Below are positions 35,385 through 43,659 of a DNA stretch of 64,000 bases, one piece after another; position 1 is the first letter of the stretch, and each line of letters begins with the position of its first letter. The stretch comes from Bradyrhizobium barranii subsp. apii. Its GTDB lineage: Bacteria > Pseudomonadota > Alphaproteobacteria > Rhizobiales > Xanthobacteraceae. The notes beneath the pieces are model-generated. The model worked only from the letters and a program-made list of their open reading frames with translations. It was not told the origin of the DNA and made no database searches. Where the stretch lies: contig NZ_CP096255.1 in the NCBI RefSeq assembly GCF_011516635.5, positions 3,842,501 through 3,906,500 on the forward strand, in the 5' to 3' direction. The translations under genes and the position numbers were made by a program.

Positions 35385-36248
35385 ATGAGCTTGGCATTGT
35401 TGATTGTGGGGATTTTCGCCGTCCTGGCGGGCCTCCTTACGATCCTGTTCGGCTTCAGCGTTAGGGAGGCCAGCCTCGGCAGCACTCTCATAATCTCCGG
35501 CACCATTGGCGTCTGCTCCGGAATGTTACTGGCCGGCCTCTACGTCGTGGTCGTGGAACTGAAGGGCATCGCCCGCCGGTTGGCCGGATCGGCCGCGCCG
35601 GGCGAGGTTCGGGTCAGGCCCGTGCTGCCAGGCCTCGCGGTGCCTGGCGTGCCAGTGTCCGAGCCGTTCCCGGCATCGGCGACGAAAACCGAGCCACCAC
35701 CGGCCGCGGGTCTGCCGCCGTGGCAGAGCGAGGCCGCCGCGCGCGAGCGTCCGCGCGCCGAACCGCCGCCGGAGCCGGAAGCTCCGACACCGCCTGCGGC
35801 TCCGGAAGCGCCGCGCCGCCGCAACCTGTTGTTCGCATCGTCCTCCCGCAAGGAGCGCGAGCGCGCGGAGGCGAAGGCGACAGAGAGCTTGCCGCCGCAG
35901 CCTCATGACGAGCCCACGGAACCGGCCGGCCCGGAGAGTCAGCCGGCGAGCTTCGACGATGCCTGGCCGAGGCCGGACCGTATGCGGCCACCGGAACCGC
36001 CGGCCGCCGGGCGTCGCCCGCCGCCGCGCTCGCCGTCGATCTTTACCGAGCCTGGCCCGCCGCCGCCTCCGCCCGAACCGGCGCCGGCGGTCGAGCAGGC
36101 GCCCGTGACCGTGCTCAAATCGGGTATCGTCGACGGCATGGCCTATTCGCTCTATTCCGACGGCTCGATCGAAGCGCAGATGCCGGAAGGCATGATGCGC
36201 TTCGCCTCGATCGACGAATTGCGCGCCCATCTCGACCAGCGGTCGTGA
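35385..36248 (+). CDS. Membrane-anchored proline-rich protein of unknown function
   Basis: 287 residues from the ATG at 35385, which has AGGGG eight bases upstream. Two membrane helices are at the N-terminus (ALLIVGIFAVLAGLLTILFG and, after a short loop, a second to about residue 60). Residues 65-240 are very rich in Pro, Ala, Glu and Arg, probably disordered (EPPPEPEAPTPPAAPEAP, PPPPPPEPAPA). A compact conserved C-terminus follows (SGIVDGMAYSLYSDGSIEAQ, then RFASIDELRAHLD). I know of no function. The gene is bracketed by IS copies 2 and 3. Confidence 0.75.
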   Translation: MSLALLIVGIFAVLAGLLTILFGFSVREASLGSTLIISGTIGVCSGMLLAGLYVVVVELKGIARRLAGSAAPGEVRVRPVLPGLAVPGVPVSEPFPASATKTEPPPAAGLPPWQSEAAARERPRAEPPPEPEAPTPPAAPEAPRRRNLLFASSSRKERERAEAKATESLPPQPHDEPTEPAGPESQPASFDDAWPRPDRMRPPEPPAAGRRPPPRSPSIFTEPGPPPPPPEPAPAVEQAPVTVLKSGIVDGMAYSLYSDGSIEAQMPEGMMRFASIDELRAHLDQRS

Positions 36249-36342
36249 GACCGCCGCGTCCAAGTAGAGCGCCATCGTTCTTGTCACTTCGTCAGTAATC
36301 AGCTCATATTCGTCAGTCGTCTTATTTCGGCCGAATGTATTG

Positions 36343-36348
36343 TTGACA
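36343..36348 (+). promoter_or_regulatory. Possible -35 box stranded by IS insertion
   Basis: TTGACA lies 11 bases before the left end of IS copy 3. Without the IS, its -10 partner would fall in the bases now to the right of the element (around GTCAAT at 37305-37310, a weak match), just upstream of the MucR-like gene. Short motif, so low confidence. Confidence 0.3.
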
Positions 36349-36359
36349 TGGAATACTTA

Positions 36360-37295
36360 GAGTCTGTCCGGAAAGATTACCTTGGATTGCATAGCTTTCG
36401 CAGCATGAGTCGGATGGAGGCCAGCTTGAGAAAGGCGAGCGCCCTGTGATTGAAGCATTCCCAATCTTTGGACAGTCTTCGGCATCGCCCGAGCCAGGCA
36501 AAGGTACGCTCGACGATCCAGCGTTTGGGCAAGACGACGAAACGGTGAGCCTGATCGGAGCGTTTGACGATTTCGAGGTTCACGCGCTTCAGAGCGCTAC
36601 GCAGCCCCTTCTGGAAATGTGGCCCTTGATATCCGCCGTCGGCGTAGAGCTTCAGAAGAAAGGGATAGAGGCCGAACAACGTTGCCATCAGGAGCACGCC
36701 GCCGTCGCGATCCTGGATGTCCGCCGCATGCACGATGGCGTGCATCAAGAGGCCTTGCGTGTCGACGAGAATGTGCCGCTTCTTGCCCTTGATCTTCTTG
36801 CCCGCGTCGTAGCCATGGAGATCATGAGGCCCCCTTTTTCAGCGCTTTTCACGCTCTGGCTATCGATGATGGCGGCGGTGGGAGAAGCCTCGCGCTCGGC
36901 CCTTTCGCGACATTCGACATAGAGGGCGTGATGAATTTTATCGAGCGTGCCGTTCCAGCTCCACAGATCGAAGTAGCCATACAGCGTCGAGCGCGGCGGC
37001 AGGTCCTTGGGGATCGCGCGCCACTGGCAACCTGTGCTCAGGATGTACATCAGCCCGTTGGCAATCTCGCGCAGGTCCACCGTACGCTTGTTGCCGCCGC
37101 GCTTGGCCGGCGGGATGCGAGGCGCGATCAGCGCCCACTCCTCGTCGGTCAAGTCGCTCGGATAGCGCAGGCGGCTGCGGTCGTAGCGTGCACGGTTCTC
37201 GGTAGTCCACATTGGCGGCGCGTCCCCATCGAATCAGGCCGCTCACCTTGAATCACAACCGATTCATTCGACTCAACATGTTTTGGAACAGACAC
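36360..37295 (-). mobile_element. IS5-family (IS427-group) insertion sequence, copy 3
   Basis: 936 bases, the same sequence and orientation as copy 2, flanked by TTA at 36357-36359 and 37296-37298. It lies 50 bases upstream of the MucR-like gene and 111 bases downstream of the proline-rich membrane protein gene. Confidence 0.92.
36377..37212 (-). CDS. IS5-family transposase, two overlapping frames (copy 3)
   Basis: First frame 37212 to 36745 (155 residues), second frame 36748 to 36377 (123 residues), identical in translation to copies 1 and 2. The DDE residues are split between frames, so a functional enzyme needs the -1 shift. Confidence 0.85.
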
Positions 37296-37345
37296 TTAGG
37301 CGTCGTCAATCCGGCGAGACGCAAGGTCAGGGAGAGGTCGGGCCC

Positions 37346-37762
37346 ATGTCGGATAACGGGGCTAAGAATTTCATCGAGCTGACGGCGAGCATCGTGTCCG
37401 CCTATGTCGGCAACAATCCGACGCCGGCGGCCGATATCCCGAACCTGATCAGCCAGGTGCATGGCGCCTTGGTGCGCGTCTCGTCAGGCCGCACCGAGAC
37501 CGCGCCGCTCGAGCCGGCCAAGCCGGCGGTGTCGCTGAAGAAGTCGATCGCGCCGGACTACCTGGTCTGTCTGGAAGACGGCAAGCGCTTCAAGTCGCTG
37601 AAGCGCCATCTGCGCACCCAGTACAACATGACGCCCGAGCAATATCGCGAGAAATGGGGCCTGCCGGCCGACTATCCCATGGTCGCGCCGAACTACGCGG
37701 TGGCGCGCTCGCAACTGGCAAAGCAGATGGGACTGGGGCAGCAGCAGCGGAAGCGGAAGTAA
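37346..37762 (+). CDS. MucR/Ros-family transcriptional regulator lacking full zinc ligands
   Basis: 138 residues from the ATG at 37346, preceded by GGGAGAGG. The MucR domain is clear: FIELTASIVSAYVGNN at the N-terminus, then VCLEDGKRFKSLKRHLRTQY, and the conserved end MTPEQYREKWGLPADYPMVA. Classical Ros has Cys-x2-Cys and two His as zinc ligands. Here the second Cys position is Asp (CLED) and the second His position is not His, so the finger is not of the full C2H2 type; zinc-less Ros-like proteins are known in Mesorhizobium. The family controls exopolysaccharide, motility and cell-cycle genes in rhizobia. IS copy 3 occupies its upstream region. Confidence 0.9.
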   Translation: MSDNGAKNFIELTASIVSAYVGNNPTPAADIPNLISQVHGALVRVSSGRTETAPLEPAKPAVSLKKSIAPDYLVCLEDGKRFKSLKRHLRTQYNMTPEQYREKWGLPADYPMVAPNYAVARSQLAKQMGLGQQQRKRK

Positions 37763-37779
37763 AGCTACGCGCTGGATCC

Positions 37780-37905
37780 CGTAGGGTGGGCAAAGGCGCG
37801 AAGCACCGTGCCCACCATCTTTCTTCAATCGCGCTGGAAATGGTGGGCACGCTTCCGCCTTCGCTCTTCGAGCTACGGCGGACAAGTCGCTTTGCCCACG
37901 CTACG
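37780..37905. repeat. CGTAGGGTGGGCAAAG palindromic repeat, copy C
   Basis: Starts CGTAGGGTGGGCAAAGGCGC and ends CGCTTTGCCCACGCTACG (one mismatch to the usual arm), with inner CGTGCCCACCATCT and TGGTGGGCACGC. It fills the convergent gap between the MucR-like gene and sufE. Confidence 0.85.
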
Positions 37906-37913
37906 AAGCTTCT

Positions 37914-38342
37914 TCACGACGCTTCCGCGAGCGCCTCTTTCGCGTCGGTCTTGATGCGCTCGACCATCGAGCGCAGGCCGTTGGAACGCTGCGGCGTCAG
38001 ATGATCGCGAAAGCCGAACTCGTTGAACACCGCGATCGCGTCGGTCGCAAGGATCTGCTGCGGCGTGCGGCCGGAGTAAAGCGAGAGCACGATCGCGACC
38101 AGCCCGCGCACGATGTGGGCGTCACTGTCGCCGCGATATTTCAGGATCGGGGCGCCGCCATCGCGATCGACCAGCTTCTGGAGCCAGACCTGGCTGACGC
38201 AGCCATTCACCTTGTTCTCGGCCGAATGCTCGGATTCGGGCATCGGTTCCAGGGTGCGGCCGAGCTCGATGACGTACCGGTAGCGGTCGTCCCACTCGTC
38301 CAGAAGCTCGAAATTGTCCCTGATTTCGTCGATCGTCGTCAT
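37914..38342 (-). CDS. sufE: SufE-family sulfur acceptor protein
   Basis: 142 residues from the ATG at 38340-38342. It has the SufE core: LDEWDDRYRYVIELGRTLEP, the active-site loop KVNGCVSQVWL with the sulfur-accepting Cys near residue 46, and SDAHIVRGLVAIVLSLYSG. SufE takes persulfide sulfur from the cysteine desulfurase SufS for Fe-S cluster assembly. No other suf gene lies nearby. A longer frame exists upstream but lacks a ribosome site and a reason to use it. Confidence 0.93.
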   Translation of the reverse strand: MTTIDEIRDNFELLDEWDDRYRYVIELGRTLEPMPESEHSAENKVNGCVSQVWLQKLVDRDGGAPILKYRGDSDAHIVRGLVAIVLSLYSGRTPQQILATDAIAVFNEFGFRDHLTPQRSNGLRSMVERIKTDAKEALAEAS

Positions 38343-38410
38343 GCTGGCCCAATGTTTCCGTTCAGGCCAATATAAGGATGCGAGGAGGCGAAATCGATAG
38401 GGTTTGGGCG

Positions 38411-38836
38411 CTAATTCGCCGGCGCCGCCACAGGGCCGCGCCATTCCAGCGCGAGGTCGTCCTGGCTCAGGGTGTCGCGCGGCGCCTCGCCCGAGGCGGC
38501 ATCGCCTTCGCCGGCCAGCGCGATCGAGCCGGTATGATCGGGCGCCTTCTTGTCGGTCTTCTCGAGCTGCTCTTTCTTGTCGTTGATGATCTGGTAGATC
38601 TTCTTCGCGCCGTCCTGGGCGCGCTGGCCGATGATGGTCGCGGCCTGGCCGCCGACCTCGCAGGCCGCCGGCTGGCGCTTGCAGAACTGGGTCACGTCGG
38701 AGACGGCCGCGGTCGCAGCCTGCACCGCATCGGCGGCGCCGATCTGCGGCAGCTTCTCCGATTCGGGCGTCTTGTCCCGCGGCAGGAGCACCAGCACCAG
38801 CCCGAGCCAGAATGTGATGCGGAGCAGAAAGCGCAT
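38411..38836 (-). CDS. DUF5330-like small membrane or exported protein
   Basis: 141 residues. One N-terminal hydrophobic segment (FLLRITFWLGLVLVLLP) acts as anchor or signal. The central part contains two cysteines (QFCKRQPAACEVGGQ), a helical and charged stretch (GAKKIYQIINDKKEQLEK), and a hydrophilic end. The pattern fits the DUF5330 family of Rhizobiales. The function is unknown. It lies 69 bases upstream of sufE on the same strand. Confidence 0.78.
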   Translation of the reverse strand: MRFLLRITFWLGLVLVLLPRDKTPESEKLPQIGAADAVQAATAAVSDVTQFCKRQPAACEVGGQAATIIGQRAQDGAKKIYQIINDKKEQLEKTDKKAPDHTGSIALAGEGDAASGEAPRDTLSQDDLALEWRGPVAAPAN

Positions 38837-39245
38837 CTTATCGACCTGTATGTTAGATCCCGCCGCGGCGATGCCCGCGAGGCGCCGGACCTAGCAACTC
38901 TCGATAAATCGCAAGTGATTGCCTTCCGCTTAATTCGCGGAAAATCTGCGCAAGAATCTTCCCGAACCGCCACGTCGTAAATTTTCGATTGACGCCGGAG
39001 CCCCGTGATTCCGCCGGCGCCGCTTGTCCACCAATTCGAAACCATGCGGGGACTGGTGAAACCCTGTGTTCACCATCCCCGATGATGACGTGGTCAAATC
39101 GCTTAAAAATCTCCGCGATGACACAGTGTCCGGCGGCGGGCCGCATTGCCTTAGCACTCGTTTAAGGTCGCTCTGACACGGTGGCTCAACGATAAGGAGG
39201 CGTTCCGGCACGTCTTCTCGACGAGTGGGCCGAAGCGCGAGACCC
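38837..39245. other. Divergent intergenic region
   Basis: About 410 bases between the DUF5330-like gene and the histidine kinase. It should hold promoters for both. A good ribosome-site-like AAGGAGG occurs at 39193-39199, but no start codon is well placed for it. Nothing else recognisable is seen. Confidence 0.4.
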
Positions 39246-41117
39246 GTGACAGTTTTGAGTATCATCCGCGATTGTCTCGATGCACTGCTGCATCCCTCCG
39301 CGCGTTACGACGCGCTGACGCGAGCGCGCCATCGTGCCTTCATGGCGCCGCGGCTGCTCGGCAGCCTGGCCGCGTTTGCCGCATTCCCGGTCTATCTCGC
39401 CACGCGCGGTGCGCCGAGCGCGATCGAGGTCGCCGCCTTCGCGTGGCTGATCGCCCCCATTCTCCTGTCATGGTTCCTGTCGCGCACCGGCCGCTATGAA
39501 GGCGCCCATGTGCTGTCGTCGCTGGCGCTCGCCGGCCTGATCATGGCGGTTGCCGGCACCACCGGCGGCATCGAATCATTCGCCGCGATCTGGCTGGTCG
39601 TGGTTCCCCTGGAAGCCGCGTTGTCGGCCTCGCGCCGCGTCGCGGCCTTCGCCTCCCTGCTTGCGCTGTCCTGCGCCGGCGTCCTGATCCTTGCCGGCCA
39701 GCTCGGCTGGCTGCCGGCCGGAGACGCCAGCTCCGCACAACGCGGCGTGCTGATGGCGTTCGGCGTCGCCTCGGCGACGCTCTATGCCGCGGGCCTCGCC
39801 TTCGGCGCGGAATCGCTCGCGCGCACCAGCGTTGCGCTGCTGTTGCGCGAGGAAGAGCGCTATCGCCTGCTGGCGCGCAACATGAGCGACGTCATCTCGC
39901 GGCATCGGCGCAACGGCGCGGTGCAGTTCATCTCGCCGGCGGTGGAAGCCATGCTCGGCATGCCTGTCGCGCAGCTGCTCGGCCACGGCCTGTTCGACCG
40001 CGTCCATGTCGCCGATCGTCCGGCCTATCTCACCGCGCTCTCCGATGCCGCGCGCGGCGACGTGCGCAGCGTCGAGTTCCGACTGCGGCGGGAGCCGGCC
40101 GGATCGGAGCGTGGCCAGGTCGATTTCATCTGGGTCGAGATGCGCTGCCGGCCGCTCGACCAGGATATCGGCCGCCAGGATATTGACGGTGACGCCACGC
40201 GCGAGGCGGAAGTCGTCGGCGTGATGCGCGACGTCACCGATCGCAAGCTCGCGGAGCAGGCGCTCGATCAGGCGCGCAGCGCCGCGGAAGCGGCCGATGC
40301 CGCCAAGACGCGATTCCTCGCCACCATGAGCCACGAGTTGCGCACGCCGCTCAACGCCATCATCGGTTTCTCCGAGATGATCGCGCAGGAACAGACCCTG
40401 ATGCTGGGTGCGGCCCAGCGCAAGGAATACGCCCAGCTCATCAACGATTCCGGCCAGCATCTGCTGTCGGTCGTCAACGGCATCCTCGACATGTCGAAGA
40501 TGGAATCGGGCAATTTCGAGATTGCGTCGGAACCGTTCGCGCCGCGCGCCTCTCTGATGCATTGCTGCAATCTGCTGGCGCTGAAGGCGCGGGAGAACGG
40601 CATCGACCTCATCACCGATGCGCCGCAGGACCTGCCTGTCATGACCGGCGATCCGCGCGCCTTCAAGCAGATCGTGCTCAATCTCGTCGCCAACGCCATC
40701 AAGTTCACCGAGCGCGGCGGTCAGGTCACCGTATCGGCCGCGGTGTCCGGATCGCAGCTCGCGCTGCGCATCAGCGACACCGGTGTCGGCATTGCGGCCG
40801 ATGATCTCAAGCGCATCGGTGCGCCGTTCTTCCAGGCCGGAAAGACCTATCAGCGCCGTCACGAAGGCACGGGTCTCGGGCTTTCGATCGTGAAGAGTCT
40901 GGTGGCGTTGCATCTAGGCGAATTGACTGTACAAAGCAGGCTCGGCGAGGGCACCTCCGTCACCGTCAGATTGCCGCTCGTCTACACGCCGCCGCAGGCC
41001 AAGACGTCCGATAGAATGGCGGCCGAGAGCAAGATCGCGACGCTGACGCCGGTGCCGCGCCAGGAGCTTCAGGACCAATCTCACGACCAACCAGCTCTGG
41101 TGAAGAAAAGTGCCTAA
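39246..41117 (+). CDS. PAS-domain membrane sensor histidine kinase
   Basis: 623 residues if the GTG at 39246 is used; a GTG at 39225 is the alternative. There are about six membrane helices over residues 35-195, a PAS domain (about 205-335, with SDVISRHRRNGAVQFISPAV), then HisKA with the phosphorylated His in TMSHELRTPLNAIIGF near residue 363, and an HATPase domain with N-box NLVANAIKFTE, G1 DTGVGI and G2 GTGLGLSIVKS. The layout recalls the DivJ/PleC group of cell-cycle kinases in alphaproteobacteria, but the sensor part is not specific enough to name it. No response regulator is adjacent. Its end overlaps the next gene by eight bases. Confidence 0.88.
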   Translation: MTVLSIIRDCLDALLHPSARYDALTRARHRAFMAPRLLGSLAAFAAFPVYLATRGAPSAIEVAAFAWLIAPILLSWFLSRTGRYEGAHVLSSLALAGLIMAVAGTTGGIESFAAIWLVVVPLEAALSASRRVAAFASLLALSCAGVLILAGQLGWLPAGDASSAQRGVLMAFGVASATLYAAGLAFGAESLARTSVALLLREEERYRLLARNMSDVISRHRRNGAVQFISPAVEAMLGMPVAQLLGHGLFDRVHVADRPAYLTALSDAARGDVRSVEFRLRREPAGSERGQVDFIWVEMRCRPLDQDIGRQDIDGDATREAEVVGVMRDVTDRKLAEQALDQARSAAEAADAAKTRFLATMSHELRTPLNAIIGFSEMIAQEQTLMLGAAQRKEYAQLINDSGQHLLSVVNGILDMSKMESGNFEIASEPFAPRASLMHCCNLLALKARENGIDLITDAPQDLPVMTGDPRAFKQIVLNLVANAIKFTERGGQVTVSAAVSGSQLALRISDTGVGIAADDLKRIGAPFFQAGKTYQRRHEGTGLGLSIVKSLVALHLGELTVQSRLGEGTSVTVRLPLVYTPPQAKTSDRMAAESKIATLTPVPRQELQDQSHDQPALVKKSA

Positions 41118-41826
41118 GAAGTCTGCCAAGGACGAAGCCGCTCCGCGCCGCCGTGGCGCCAAGGCCGCGGTCATCGATGTCGAGACCGAGCGCAATCTTG
41201 CGATGCGCATCCTGCTGCACAGTCCCAAGGACACGCTGGCCGGTCTCGTCGCCGTCGCCGCAGTCAGCGCGATCGTTGCCAACGCGCTGTTCCTTCAGAC
41301 TGGCCGGCATCCGGCGCCGATGTTCGGCACCGTGATCAATCTTCCCGCGCCGTCGTCCGTGCCGCTGTCGAACCCCTTGCCGCGTCCGCGCCCCGTCGGC
41401 GCGGATACCTCGCCGCTGGAGCCGAGAGCGACGGAATTCCGCGCCGAGCCCAAGCCTGTCGAGCGCGCCGCCGAGAAGGCCCCCGAGAAGCCGGTCGAGG
41501 CGACGGCATCGACGCCGCGCGCGGGCGATCCGATGACCAATCTGGTCAAGCAAACGACGTCGGCGCCGCCGCAATCCGTCGCCATCGCGCGTTCGCCGGC
41601 GCCGATTCCCGTGCAGCAGAGTCCGGCCGCGCGGCGTATCGCCGGCGTGCAGCGCGCGCTGTCCGAATACGGCTATGGCAATTTGAAGATCACGGGCACG
41701 ATGGGCGCAGAGACGCAGTCGGCGATCCAGAAATTCGAGCGCGAGCACAAGATGCAGGTGACGGGTCAGGTCTCCGACCGCCTGCTGCGCGAGCTCGGAG
41801 CCGCGATCGGCCACCCCGTCGAATAA
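41110..41826 (+). CDS. Membrane-anchored peptidoglycan-binding domain protein
   Basis: 238 residues from the GTG at 41110. A basic N-terminus (PKKSAKDEAAPRRRG) precedes one membrane helix at about residues 42-60 (LAGLVAVAAVSAIVANALF). A Pro- and Ala-rich linker spans residues 70-170, and a C-terminal peptidoglycan-binding fold has RRIAGVQRALSEYGYG then AETQSAIQKFEREHKM. It is likely a single-pass inner-membrane protein whose periplasmic tip touches the cell wall. It overlaps the histidine kinase gene, suggesting a shared function at the envelope. Confidence 0.85.
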   Translation: MPKKSAKDEAAPRRRGAKAAVIDVETERNLAMRILLHSPKDTLAGLVAVAAVSAIVANALFLQTGRHPAPMFGTVINLPAPSSVPLSNPLPRPRPVGADTSPLEPRATEFRAEPKPVERAAEKAPEKPVEATASTPRAGDPMTNLVKQTTSAPPQSVAIARSPAPIPVQQSPAARRIAGVQRALSEYGYGNLKITGTMGAETQSAIQKFEREHKMQVTGQVSDRLLRELGAAIGHPVE

Positions 41827-41883
41827 GCGTCATTGTTGTGCGAAGGCTGGTGCTGATTGCAGCACTGGCCTATCGTGCTCTTC

Positions 41884-42228
41884 ATGCGTTTGAAATCAAA
41901 CATTTGGGTTTCCGCCTACCTGCGCCGGTGCCAGACCGAAGGCGTGTTCGGGGCGGTGCGTCGTCGCGGTGCCGAGGAGGCGGGCGCGGTATTCGTGAAG
42001 GTGTCGCTGCTCGACGGCAACGCGATGCTGTACGTACCGGCGCCGCAGACCGTCTATGACGACGGCCGGCCGGTCGATCGCTTCTTCGTGCCACTTGCCG
42101 CGCAGCCGATGCCTGAGCCAGCGGTCGAGGAGCGCCTCACCAAGGAAATCCGCTTCGATCCGGACGCCTGGATCGTCGAGACCGAGGACCGCAATGGCCG
42201 TCACTTCCTCGAATTGGCGAAGACCTAG
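41884..42228 (+). CDS. DUF1491-family protein
   Basis: 114 residues from the ATG at 41884 (MRLKSNIWVSAYLRRCQTEG). The family pattern includes AVFVKVSLLDG, a PAPQ loop, and the end DPDAWIVETEDRNGRHFL. Found across alphaproteobacteria; function unknown. It follows the peptidoglycan-binding protein by 57 bases on the same strand, and its stop overlaps by four bases the stop of the convergent DUF2336-like gene. Confidence 0.85.
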   Translation: MRLKSNIWVSAYLRRCQTEGVFGAVRRRGAEEAGAVFVKVSLLDGNAMLYVPAPQTVYDDGRPVDRFFVPLAAQPMPEPAVEERLTKEIRFDPDAWIVETEDRNGRHFLELAKT

Positions 42229-43199
42229 CGGTCCGATCCGTCGGTGCCCGTCCGCACCGCGGGCGCGGAGCCCGGCTGCACGCCCGGCCGGGTCTGATTG
42301 GCGCCCGCACGCGCGCGCTGGCGTTCGCTCTCGTGCAGCGACGACTGGTATTTTGCGCGCGTGACCGCGAGCGTCGAGCCGCGCCAGGCCGCCAGCATCA
42401 CGAGCGCAGAGCGGTCGCTGAGCCGGTCGTAGAGCCGCGACAACCGGTACACCGCATCGACCGACGTGCCGATCTCCGGCTTGAAGAACAGGAGGATGCG
42501 CTGGAAGTTCGGGCTCGGCATGTCGAGCGCGCGCGCGGCGATTGCGAGCGCTTCGCCACCGGCATCGTCGACGATCTGGGCTGCGACGCGCGAGGGCAGG
42601 ATCAGGCTGTCGCCGAGCTCGTAGGTGAAATTCTCGACATCGTTGGCGATTGCCGCCATCTCCAGGATCTGGATCGCACGCTTGGCGCGCACGGTCGGAA
42701 TCCGCGGCGCGGCCTTCAGCGGGGTCTGCCCCAGATTGTGCAGGACCAGCGCGCGCTGGGTCGCATCGGCGCGGAAGAACATGTCGTGGATCTCGGCCGC
42801 TTCCTTCGGCTGCATCGCCATGTTGGCGGCCATGCGCAACTCGGCGTCGGTCGGCGTGCGAGCAGGCGAAGCCGCCTGCGGGGAGCTGCGAATTTCGCGC
42901 GCCAGCGGAACCCTGCGGCCTTCCTGGGTCGCAACCAGCCCGAGTTTCTGCAGGACCGGGACGGGCGTCTGCGGATAGATCGCAAGCTTCGCCTTGACGG
43001 CCGCGCGCGTCGCATCGTCGACCTGGTCGATCAGCCGCGTCGCAAGCTCGATGAACTGGCGCTGCTCGTCGTCGCTGTGGGTGGGCGCCTGGACATAGAG
43101 GTCCGTCAGCACGCGCAGCAGCGTCGGGCGAACATCGACGCCTTCGCGACGGGAGAGGCTCATCAGCCCGTCGAATCCGGGAAACAGCGACTTGGTCAT
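42225..43199 (-). CDS. DUF2336-family protein
   Basis: 324 residues. The helical repeat-like core reads RPTLLRVLTDLYVQAPTHSD, then QFIELATRLIDQVDDATRAAV and ILEMAAIANDVENFTYELG, the style of the DUF2336 family of alphaproteobacteria (HEAT-like helices). The C-terminus is Arg- and Pro-rich and probably disordered. The function is unknown. It is divergent from the small gene at 43456. Confidence 0.85.
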   Translation of the reverse strand: MTKSLFPGFDGLMSLSRREGVDVRPTLLRVLTDLYVQAPTHSDDEQRQFIELATRLIDQVDDATRAAVKAKLAIYPQTPVPVLQKLGLVATQEGRRVPLAREIRSSPQAASPARTPTDAELRMAANMAMQPKEAAEIHDMFFRADATQRALVLHNLGQTPLKAAPRIPTVRAKRAIQILEMAAIANDVENFTYELGDSLILPSRVAAQIVDDAGGEALAIAARALDMPSPNFQRILLFFKPEIGTSVDAVYRLSRLYDRLSDRSALVMLAAWRGSTLAVTRAKYQSSLHESERQRARAGANQTRPGVQPGSAPAVRTGTDGSDR

Positions 43200-43455
43200 G
43201 GAGAGATACGCGACCTGGAAAAGATACTCGTCCGCGAGCCTAACGCAGGTTCCTTTAAAGGCTCGTTAAGGAAAACGAGGCGTGAAGTCGACCCCATCAT
43301 TTCAGGTGTTGTCGTCCCGCAACGGGACGCGGGAGGCCGGTCCGTGAAGTTACGGTCCGGAAGGCGCGTTTACACCCCGTTAACCATGAACTGATCTTAA
43401 TGAACGCACGTTGCACCAGCGCGCTCGGTCGCGCGGCAATTGATAGAGAGCTGAT

Positions 43456-43644
43456 ATGGGGACCATTATCGAATTTCCGGCCGGTCGCCGGGCAGGCTCG
43501 TCGGGGGATGCCACGCCGCGTACGGAAACGGGAACGATTCTGATCCTCCCCGTGATCCGCATCGAGCGCCAGACGGAAGAAACCAGCGGCGATCGCGGGC
43601 CGGAGCAGGGCACAGCGCCGGGGCGCCGTCGTCGTCGCCGCTAG
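43456..43644 (+). CDS. Small basic conserved protein
   Basis: 62 residues. The ATG at 43456 follows GAGAGCTG. The sequence starts GTIIEFPAGRRAGSSG, has a short hydrophobic stretch (GTILILPVIRIERQ) and ends in a run of Arg. No family is recognised. It precedes the lipoprotein gene by 15 bases on the same strand and may be co-transcribed with it. Confidence 0.6.
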   Translation: MGTIIEFPAGRRAGSSGDATPRTETGTILILPVIRIERQTEETSGDRGPEQGTAPGRRRRRR

Positions 43645-43659
43645 CATTCGGCTTTTGCA

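Noticed and set aside
160..38000. CRISPR array
   Set aside because: The dispersed palindromes are at irregular distances with no regular spacers, and there are no cas genes.
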